Assembly (NCBI GenBank): GCA_011523195.1
Contig: WTHH01000145.1
Span: 1-7,704, forward strand
From: Verrucomicrobiales bacterium
Lineage (GTDB): Bacteria > Verrucomicrobiota > Verrucomicrobiia > Limisphaerales > UBA1096
DNA: 7,704 nucleotides
Direction: 5' to 3'
The first letter of the stretch is position 1; each line of letters starts with the position of its first letter. Position numbers and translations under genes: made by a program. This document shows positions 1-5,538 of the stretch, in pieces. The notes beneath the pieces were generated by a model. It had not been told where the DNA came from, ran no database searches, and worked only from the letters and a program-made list of their open reading frames with translations.

Positions 1-292
1 TGATGATCTGGGTGATCTCGCGCTTGACCAGTTGCCCTGGCTTGGCTGTCTCGACCTGATCACAGATGGCCACTTTGCGGCCGGCCTGCAGCAGCTTGGC
101 CATGTAGCTGCCGGTGGCATGGTACGGGATGCCGCACATCGGCGTGTCGCCGCGCTTGGTCAGTGCGACGTTGAGGATGCCGGCCGCCTCCTTGGCGTCC
201 TCGAAGAACATCTCGTAAAAGTCCCCCAAGCGGAATAGCAGGATGGTCCCAGCCGGCAGTTGGCCTTTGCACTGCCGGTACTGAGCCATCAT
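1..292 (-). CDS. mutS: DNA mismatch repair protein MutS, N-terminal part (partial at left edge)
   Basis: MutS recognises mismatched or unpaired bases in new DNA and starts repair together with MutL. About 97 codons of the amino end are visible; the rest lies off the left edge. The translation carries the mismatch-recognition domain: GDFYEMFFEDA contains the Phe-x-Glu motif (F25, Y26, E27 counted from the ATG at 292) that wedges into the mismatch. It is followed by LTKRGDTPMCGIPYHA and VAICDQVE, all typical of bacterial MutS domain I. The start is uncertain. The ATG pair at 290-292 and 287-289 is the only ATG choice, but the codons just upstream read KLTP, which matches the TPM(M/I)xQY stretch seen within other MutS proteins. 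The real start may therefore be a GTG further out (319, 340 or 370). No convincing Shine-Dalgarno sequence decides it. It is divergent from dnaB. Confidence 0.95.
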   Translation of the reverse strand, partial: MMAQYRQCKGQLPAGTILLFRLGDFYEMFFEDAKEAAGILNVALTKRGDTPMCGIPYHATGSYMAKLLQAGRKVAICDQVETAKPGQLVKREITQII

Positions 293-379
293 TGGTGTGA
301 GTTTAGCCTCTTTCGGCACCGGGGCGAAATTAAGGGCCACACCGGAATCGGTCGAGGGGAAGATATCCACAACCCGATC

Positions 380-405
380 CGCTTGGCCAAGCGCTTGGCC
401 AAGCG
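380..405. repeat. Two-unit palindromic repeat (12-bp unit CGCTTGGCCAAG), copy 1
   Basis: Two tandem copies of CGCTTGGCCAAG plus a closing CG form a perfect 26-bp palindrome in the gap between the divergent mutS and dnaB genes. As single-stranded DNA or RNA it can fold into a 9-bp stem (380-388 with 397-405) around the loop AAGCGCTT, and the loop is itself self-complementary. It is the longest and best preserved copy of the dispersed family in this window. If mutS starts at its most distal GTG (370), the repeat lies in the mutS leader, close to the promoter zone for both genes. Its role is unknown; a protein-binding site, a REP-like mobile palindrome or a transcript-processing hairpin are all possible. 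Confidence 0.9.
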
Positions 406-441
406 CGGGTGGTGTTGCGAATAACCCTGTCGATAACCGCC

Positions 442-461
442 GAGAAAGTTGCCAACTTCTC
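442..461. other. Inverted repeat upstream of dnaB
   Basis: The stretch contains GAGAAAGTT, then GCC, then AACTTCTC. The arms pair over 8 bp with one bulged A and a 3-nt loop. It lies about 40 bp before the dnaB start codon and is unrelated in sequence to the TTGGCCAA family. It could be an operator for a dimeric repressor or a small leader hairpin. No convincing -35/-10 promoter pair was found next to it, so the role is open. Confidence 0.35.
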
Positions 462-500
462 ATCGTTGCAAAGCCGATGCGTTTCCGGTTCTCTTAAGTC

Positions 501-1955
501 GTGCCTGATGTACCGGAAGCAACACCCCTGCCTGAAAAGGATCTGAAATACACCCCCCGCCAGCGGGAAAATCAGACCGTGGTCCCGATCGGGCGCACCC
601 CGCCGAATGACGTTGCCGCCGAGCAGGGCGTGCTGGGCTGTGTCCTGCTCGATCCTAATCAAAATCTCCCAGCATGCATCGAAAAGGTCAAGGACGAGAC
701 GGTGTTTTACGATCTCCGGCACCAGGCCATTTACGCCGCGATGGTGGCGATGTATGAGGAGACAGCCCCGATCGATTTGCTGACGCTTTCGCACCAGCTT
801 CGCTCCGCCGGGGAGTTGGACAACATCGGCGGCGTGGCCTACCTCACCGAACTGCAGGACAGCGTGCCGTCGGCTGCAAACCTCGAGTATTATTTTGAGA
901 TCGTCCGGGATCAGGCCCTGCTGCGCCGGATGATCCAAACCTGCACCAAGGCCATCGCCGATGCGTACGACGAGACCGGCGAGGTCGACCGGTTGGTGGG
1001 CGAGGTGGAGCAGGCAGTGCTGGCGATCAACCGCGATCATAACGTCGTGGACATGCCCAAAATCTCCGAGCATGTGCGCGATGCTGTAGCAAAGATCGAA
1101 CTGCTGTTCAAAAACAAGGGCTCCACTACCGGTGTGGAGACCGGCTTCACCGATCTAGACAAAATGACCACCGGCCTGCACCCAGGCGAGATGATTGTCG
1201 TCGCCGCACGGCCGTCGATGGGCAAGACCTCGCTGGCGATGAACATCGTGGAGCACGTTGCACTGGACGCGAAGCTGCCGGTCGGGGTGTTCAGCCTGGA
1301 AATGTCCTCCGAGTCGCTTGTCATGAGGATGATCAGTTCCCTGGCGCGGATTAACAGCCACGATATGCAGGACGGCATGTTGACTCCGCAGGATTTTCCG
1401 CGCATTACCGATGCCGCCGGCCGGCTGGCCAACTCCTCCCTGCACATCGACGACTCGGCTGGTCTCTCCATCCTTCAGCTCACCGCAAGGGCCCGCCGGA
1501 TGTGGCAACAGCACGGCATCAAGCTGTTTGTCATTGACTACCTACAGCTGCTTCATTCTACTTCGCGGCGGGCAGGAGAGAACCGCCAGCAGGAGATCGC
1601 AGAGATTTCCAGTGGGATCAAGGCCTTGGCTAAGACGCTCGGTGTGCCGGTCATCGTCCTCAGTCAGCTCAACCGCGAGCTGGAGAAGGACAAGAATCGC
1701 AAGCCGCGACTTTCGGATCTCCGCGAGTCCGGATCGATTGAGCAGGATGCCGACCTCGTGGGGCTGCTTTACAAGCCGGGCGGCGTGGACGAGGACACAG
1801 ACGATCCCGAGAGCGAAGCCCGACCGGTGAATCTCCTCATTGCCAAGCAGCGCAATGGCCCGACCGGGGATGTTCCCCTTACTTTTTTGAAGGGTTACAC
1901 AAGATTTGAGAACGCAGCCAAGTTCAATCGCGAAGACATGCCGCAGGATGACTAG
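501..1955 (+). CDS. dnaB: Replicative DNA helicase DnaB
   Basis: DnaB is the ring-shaped hexameric helicase that unwinds the replication fork and recruits primase. The 484-residue product has the usual two-domain layout. An N-terminal DnaB domain begins at PPNDVAAEQGVLG (about residues 34-46), and a RecA-type motor domain covers about 205-472. The Walker A loop is ARPSMGKTS (236-244, K242 and T243). The catalytic glutamate is E267 in FSLEMS. Walker B is LFVIDYLQL with D346. SQLNRELE (388-395) and the RESGSIEQDAD block (408-418) follow, and K449/R451 in AKQRNGPTG match the arginine-finger region. There is no intein, although DnaB is a common intein host. The GTG at 501 is chosen because an in-frame TAA lies just upstream at 495-497 and no ATG occurs before the conserved domain. 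No Shine-Dalgarno sequence is evident. The stop codon lies inside the bamA start region. Confidence 0.98.
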   Translation: MPDVPEATPLPEKDLKYTPRQRENQTVVPIGRTPPNDVAAEQGVLGCVLLDPNQNLPACIEKVKDETVFYDLRHQAIYAAMVAMYEETAPIDLLTLSHQLRSAGELDNIGGVAYLTELQDSVPSAANLEYYFEIVRDQALLRRMIQTCTKAIADAYDETGEVDRLVGEVEQAVLAINRDHNVVDMPKISEHVRDAVAKIELLFKNKGSTTGVETGFTDLDKMTTGLHPGEMIVVAARPSMGKTSLAMNIVEHVALDAKLPVGVFSLEMSSESLVMRMISSLARINSHDMQDGMLTPQDFPRITDAAGRLANSSLHIDDSAGLSILQLTARARRMWQQHGIKLFVIDYLQLLHSTSRRAGENRQQEIAEISSGIKALAKTLGVPVIVLSQLNRELEKDKNRKPRLSDLRESGSIEQDADLVGLLYKPGGVDEDTDDPESEARPVNLLIAKQRNGPTGDVPLTFLKGYTRFENAAKFNREDMPQDD

Positions 1956-4683
1956 TCCGGCGGGGAGATTGCGTTCGCTTGGCCAAGCGCTTGGCCAAGT
2001 TTTTCTTCTGGCGCTACTGTTCTTCCCCGCCTTGGCCAGTGGCCAGCAACCGGCTGTGGTGGCCGATCGCGCCCTGGTCAAGAAAATCACGATTCAACAC
2101 ATCGGCCCACCGGCGGCATCCGATGAGTATATCCTGGCCCATATCCGCCTCAGGGAGGGTGAACCGTTCCGCCAGTCTGTCATCAACGACGATATTGAGA
2201 GCCTGATGGGCACCAACTTTTTTCTAAGCGTGGACGTCGTTTATGAAGAGGATCGGGGATTGGGGGGGCAGGTTGTCCGCTACCTCCTTCGCGGCCAGCC
2301 CACAGTGACTGAGATTCGGTTCGACGGAAACTCCGGCCGGAAATTCCGCCGCAGCAAACTGATGCGAAAAATGCGGTCGCGCGTTGGGGATATTTTCAAC
2401 GGCATGGCCCTAGCCTCGGATCGGCGGGTCATCGAGAAGGAATACAACAAGGCCGGCTATCATCAGGCTGTGGTGGAGATGCTGCCGGAACACGATACGG
2501 AACAGGGGCAGGTTGTCGTCACATACAGGATCGAACCCGGCCAGAGGGTGAAGATCGACGACATCATTTTTGAAAAGGTCACCGACGGAGATTACAAGGA
2601 GCTGGCCTTCACACAACGGCAACTGCGCAAGGTTTTAAAAACGCGCCGCCATTGGTGGATGTCTTGGCTGACCGGCAGCGGTAAACTCGAGGAGGATCAA
2701 TGGGACACCGACATGGAGGAGTTGAAGAAATTCTACCAGTCCCATGGTTACATCGACTTTCGATTGGTGGACAAAATCGAGGCCCTGAACGAAAAGGGGA
2801 ACCGGATGGTCATTCGCCTCAATATTTTCGAGGGTCACCAGTACCGCGTGGGAAACGTCACTTTCGAGGGGAACACGGTCTATACTGACGCACAGATTCT
2901 TGAGGGCAAGCGAACCTTTGAATACTATGTGGGACCGCGCCTTTGGCCAGGCGAAGTCTTTACGCCCGAGGATCGCCAGGAGGATGCCCGTGCGATCAAG
3001 GAGTTGTATGAGATGAAGGGTTACCTGGACGCTGACATTCGCTCCGAGGTCACCCCCAACACCGGCACCGGTGAAATCGACATCCACTACAGGATCACGG
3101 AGAACGAATCGGTCAAGGTGGAGCAGATCAAGATCCGGGGCAACACGACCACCAAGGACAAGGTCATTCGGCGTGAGTTAAACATTTACCCGGGCGAAAC
3201 GTTCAATATGGTCAGCGTCAACCTGAGCAAACGCCGTCTCGAGGGTACCGGGTTGTTCGACAAGGTGGAGACCGAGGACGAGCAGATCGAGGAACTGCCC
3301 AGCAAGCGGAACCTCGTCATCGGGGTGGCCGAGGGCCGCACCGGCAACATCATGATGGGTTTCGGCTACGGCTCGATCATGTCGCTCTACGCCCAGATCG
3401 GATATACTCAGGGCAACTTCGACTTGTTTAACCCGCCATTTTTCACAGGGGGGGGGCAAAAATTCCGGCTGCAGGTCACCGCCGGTCGCAGGCATGAGGA
3501 TTACATGGTTACCTTCGAGGAGCCCTTCCTTTTTGACAAAAAGCTGCGTCTTGCAGTGGATCTGTACCACCGCGATAACCGTTTCCTGAGCAATTATTTT
3601 ACGCAAAAACGGACTGGTGCACGCGTGGGATTGTCCAAAACCCTTTGGAACGACTATACTTACGGTGGAGTCAACTACACCATCGAGCGTGTAGGCATTC
3701 ATGACCGGTCGTACTACACTTGGATGCTACAGGAGCATGACATTATCGACGGCAGGTTGATTTCGCCCGACTCGTATTTGAACAACCCTTTCAACTGGGA
3801 ACACGATCGCTCACGCAGGGATGAGGGCGAATACGCAGAACTAAATCACGATCGGATGGTTTCCAAACTGGGAACGTTCGTTGCTTATAGTACACTCAAT
3901 CATGCCCTTATGCCAAATCGCGGTCAGCACACTCAGTTCACCGCCGAGGTCGCCGGTGGCCCGTTTGGAGGGGAAACCGAGATGTACAAGCTCGAGTTGG
4001 AGTCGTCTTACTACTTCCCAGGCCTAATGCAGGGGCACGTGCTGGAACTCGTCGGCCGGGTCGGCGTGGTGGACAGCTTTGGCGAAAGTCGCCGCGTGCC
4101 CTACTTCGACCGATTTTTCCTTGGAGGCAACCGCACCATGCGTGGATACGACCACCGTGACATTGGGCCCCGCCTGAAAAAATGGAAGCTCAGCAAGGGC
4201 ATGCATGAGGGGGCACAGCATTACGGCTACCATGTGGACGTGATGAAAGACGGGAAGGTTGTCGAGAAGGACAAATTCATCCCGGTTCAACACACCACTT
4301 CCGACTACCCGTTTGCGGATTATCAAGGCCCGCATCAAAGCCCACTTCTCCCACTCGAGGACGGCACCTCATGGAACCCGGTGATGGTAGACGGCTCCGA
4401 GCCGCTGGGTGGCAGCAGCTACTGGTTTGGCTCCGCAGAATACACAATCCCGATTATCGAACGGCTGCGATTTGCTTTGTTTTACGACATCGGCATGTCC
4501 TACCTCGACCCATACGAGTTTGAATTTGGCGATTACGCCGACAACTGGGGCGTTGGACTGCGGTTGACAGTGCCCATGCTTGGGCCGCTGCGTCTGGACT
4601 ACGGCTTCCCGATCTCGCACCCCGACTACGTGGACGGTGGAGGAGAGTTTCACTTTGGGGTGGGATACAACCGTACTTTTTAA
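1948..4683 (+). CDS. bamA: Outer-membrane protein assembly factor BamA (Omp85 family)
   Basis: BamA is the beta-barrel core of the BAM machine that folds and inserts outer-membrane proteins. The product has 911 residues, somewhat longer than the roughly 810 of E. coli BamA. A signal peptide (hydrophobic VFLLALLFFPALA, cleavage likely after A30) is followed by five POTRA domains at about 44-116, 118-197, 199-296, 298-388 and 390-463. The 16-strand-type barrel runs from about 465 to the C-terminal phenylalanine, ending GVGYNRTF as expected for an outer-membrane sorting signal. The lid-loop motif is present as MRGYDHRDIGPR with R732-G-Y. About 80 polar residues (743-820) separate it from the next strand. 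The ATG at 1948 overlaps the dnaB end by 8 bp and has GCAGG close upstream. A TTG at 1906 would add 14 residues but would bury the signal peptide. Part of the signal peptide (residues 10-17, SLGQALGQ) is encoded by the dispersed repeat. Confidence 0.96.
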   Translation: MTSPAGRLRSLGQALGQVFLLALLFFPALASGQQPAVVADRALVKKITIQHIGPPAASDEYILAHIRLREGEPFRQSVINDDIESLMGTNFFLSVDVVYEEDRGLGGQVVRYLLRGQPTVTEIRFDGNSGRKFRRSKLMRKMRSRVGDIFNGMALASDRRVIEKEYNKAGYHQAVVEMLPEHDTEQGQVVVTYRIEPGQRVKIDDIIFEKVTDGDYKELAFTQRQLRKVLKTRRHWWMSWLTGSGKLEEDQWDTDMEELKKFYQSHGYIDFRLVDKIEALNEKGNRMVIRLNIFEGHQYRVGNVTFEGNTVYTDAQILEGKRTFEYYVGPRLWPGEVFTPEDRQEDARAIKELYEMKGYLDADIRSEVTPNTGTGEIDIHYRITENESVKVEQIKIRGNTTTKDKVIRRELNIYPGETFNMVSVNLSKRRLEGTGLFDKVETEDEQIEELPSKRNLVIGVAEGRTGNIMMGFGYGSIMSLYAQIGYTQGNFDLFNPPFFTGGGQKFRLQVTAGRRHEDYMVTFEEPFLFDKKLRLAVDLYHRDNRFLSNYFTQKRTGARVGLSKTLWNDYTYGGVNYTIERVGIHDRSYYTWMLQEHDIIDGRLISPDSYLNNPFNWEHDRSRRDEGEYAELNHDRMVSKLGTFVAYSTLNHALMPNRGQHTQFTAEVAGGPFGGETEMYKLELESSYYFPGLMQGHVLELVGRVGVVDSFGESRRVPYFDRFFLGGNRTMRGYDHRDIGPRLKKWKLSKGMHEGAQHYGYHVDVMKDGKVVEKDKFIPVQHTTSDYPFADYQGPHQSPLLPLEDGTSWNPVMVDGSEPLGGSSYWFGSAEYTIPIIERLRFALFYDIGMSYLDPYEFEFGDYADNWGVGLRLTVPMLGPLRLDYGFPISHPDYVDGGGEFHFGVGYNRTF
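1976..1999. repeat. Two-unit palindromic repeat, copy 2, inside bamA signal-peptide codons
   Basis: Two exact tandem 12-bp units CGCTTGGCCAAG, identical to the first 24 bases of the copy at 380-405. They lie wholly in the bamA coding region and are read as SLGQALGQ (residues 10-17), between the basic start (GRLR) and the hydrophobic core of the signal peptide. Taking out these 24 bases would keep the frame and leave a normal, shorter signal peptide, which suggests insertion or expansion of the repeat in the gene. A further TTGGCCAG at 2032-2039 near the cleavage site may be a coincidence. Confidence 0.88.
3448..3456 (+). repeat. G9 homopolymer tract within bamA
   Basis: Nine consecutive G bases encode three glycines (G501-G503, in FFTGGGQKF) near the start of the BamA barrel and are followed by CAAAAA. 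A second run of seven G lies at 2262-2268 in the POTRA1 part. Runs of this length are prone to polymerase slippage and to sequencing error. The reading frame is intact as given. Confidence 0.9.
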
Positions 4684-4694
4684 AACTGTTAAAA

Positions 4695-5366
4695 ATGAAA
4701 GAAATTACAACCATGATTCATTCTCGCTTGGCCAAGCTGGCTACGATTGCCGCTGCATTGGCTGCATTTACCGGGGCGGTCCACGCGCAGGAAGCACTGA
4801 AGATCGCCATCATGGACATCGAAAAAGTCCGTGCGTCATACTGGAAAACCCAAATGTCAATGAAGCAAGTGGCAGAGAGGGATGCCGATTTCAAAAAGGT
4901 AGAGCAAGGAATGCTGGATGACTTGAGGCAAATCGTGGAGGATTTTAATAGACTCGCCCAAAGCGCGCAGGATCCTGCTAACTCCGAGGCAAAACGCGAA
5001 GCAGATGCTAAGCAAGCAAGGGTCAAAGAGGCCGATCACCGTCAGGCAAAGGCCCGGCATACAGAGTATCTTCAGGGAGCGCAACGTACAATGCGTGAGA
5101 TGACTGCACGACTCAGCAGGGCTCGTTTGGAGGAAATCAGGGAGGTTGCGAGCGTTAAAGCTAAGCAAGCCGGTTACGATATTGTTTTTAATGCATCGGA
5201 AAACAGTTTGGGCGTAGTTGTATACTCATCCGGGAAAAATGATCTGACAGATGAGATTATCACTGAGCTGAATAAGGACGCCCCAGAGGAGTTTAAGCCC
5301 AAAAAGCCTGTAGCCGCCGACGGGCCTCCTCCGGCAGCCACTGCCCCTGCCCCGGCCGAGAAATAA
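4695..5366 (+). CDS. skp: Periplasmic chaperone Skp/OmpH family protein
   Basis: Skp is a periplasmic trimeric chaperone that holds unfolded outer-membrane proteins and hands them to the BAM machine. Its position 11 bp after bamA is the classic arrangement. The 223-residue product has a signal peptide (hydrophobic LATIAAALAAFTGAVHA, cleavage after A31). A short beta segment LKIAIMDIEKV (35-45) is followed by a long charged, heptad-like helical region (about 46-158) that would form the tentacle coiled coil. The family's closing strand GYDIVFNASENSLGVVVYSS and LTDEIITELNK come next. The last 27 residues or so form a low-complexity Pro/Ala/Lys tail, probably disordered. The ATG at 4695 is the first possible start; the ATG at 4713 gives a tidier 25-residue signal peptide and is equally plausible. 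Neither has a clear ribosome binding site. The gene looks richer in A+T than its neighbours. The lpxD gene that often follows is absent. Confidence 0.88.
   Translation: MKEITTMIHSRLAKLATIAAALAAFTGAVHAQEALKIAIMDIEKVRASYWKTQMSMKQVAERDADFKKVEQGMLDDLRQIVEDFNRLAQSAQDPANSEAKREADAKQARVKEADHRQAKARHTEYLQGAQRTMREMTARLSRARLEEIREVASVKAKQAGYDIVFNASENSLGVVVYSSGKNDLTDEIITELNKDAPEEFKPKKPVAADGPPPAATAPAPAEK
4725..4737. repeat. Single-unit palindromic repeat, copy 3, inside skp signal-peptide codons
   Basis: One exact CGCTTGGCCAAG unit followed by C. It is read in a different frame from the bamA copy, as R-L-A-K (residues 11-14), and supplies the two positive charges just before the hydrophobic core of the Skp signal peptide. 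This is the second secreted protein in the window whose signal peptide carries the unit. Confidence 0.75.
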
Positions 5367-5377
5367 GTTCCAACCAA

Positions 5378-5417
5378 CACAAAAAAAGCGCCGGTCATCA
5401 CCGGCGCTTTTTTTGTG
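5378..5417. terminator. Bidirectional intrinsic terminator between convergent skp and lpd
   Basis: A perfect 18-bp inverted repeat (5378-5395 with 5400-5417) encloses the loop CATC. The GC-rich core AGCGCCGGT/ACCGGCGCT is flanked by seven A on the left and seven T on the right. Transcripts from either strand therefore have a strong hairpin followed by a U run. It begins 11 bp after the skp stop codon and lies about 120 bp beyond the end of lpd on the other strand, so it fits termination of both converging units. Confidence 0.93.
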
Positions 5418-5420
5418 CCT

Positions 5421-5434
5421 GCTTGGCCAGGCGC
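5421..5434. repeat. Degenerate copy of the palindromic repeat next to the terminator
   Basis: GCTTGGCCAGGCGC matches the unit with one A-to-G change that breaks the palindrome. It sits in noncoding DNA three bases after the terminator stem, in the gap between the convergent skp and lpd genes. Probably a decayed family member, though one short imperfect match could be chance. Confidence 0.5.
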
Positions 5435-5522
5435 AAGGTAGAACAAAGGAGCGGGGACATTCATGCCCCCGGATAGGAAGGATATTTTAGCAGGGTATAA
5501 GAATGGTTCCCTTCCAATGTGT

Positions 5523-5538
5523 CGCTTTGCCAAGCGCT
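5523..5538. repeat. Degenerate copy of the palindromic repeat across the lpd stop codon
   Basis: CGCTTTGCCAAGCGCT differs from the consensus by one G-to-T change in the core. Its last two bases belong to the lpd stop codon (minus strand TAG, 5537-5539). It is one of two copies here that touch a stop codon. Confidence 0.6.

Noticed and set aside
380..405. A CRISPR array or tandem-repeat locus
   Set aside because: There are only two adjoining units, with no spacers and no cas genes nearby.
415..500. A sigma-70 promoter for dnaB using TTGCGA or TTGCCA as -35
   Set aside because: Neither box has a reasonable -10 hexamer at 16-18 bp spacing.
330..1073. A 247-codon open frame on the minus strand opposite dnaB
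   Set aside because: It lies antisense to the conserved dnaB sequence, resembles no family I know, and its AWPSAWPS-like segment is just the palindromic repeat read in another frame.
1621..1635. TTGGCTAAG in dnaB, similar to the repeat
   Set aside because: It encodes the ALAK of a conserved DnaB helix, so the protein sequence explains it.
1906..1947. Extension of BamA to a TTG start at 1906
   Set aside because: It would overlap dnaB by 50 bp and put 14 polar residues ahead of a normal signal peptide; the ATG at 1948 is far more likely.
2941..2954. TTTGGCCAGGCG in bamA, similar to the repeat
   Set aside because: It has several mismatches, no palindrome, and sits mid-gene in a POTRA domain.
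5418..5522. A possible small gene or RNA between the terminator and lpd
   Set aside because: Apart from the decayed repeat copy I see no start with a ribosome binding site, no coding pattern and no RNA structure that can be supported.
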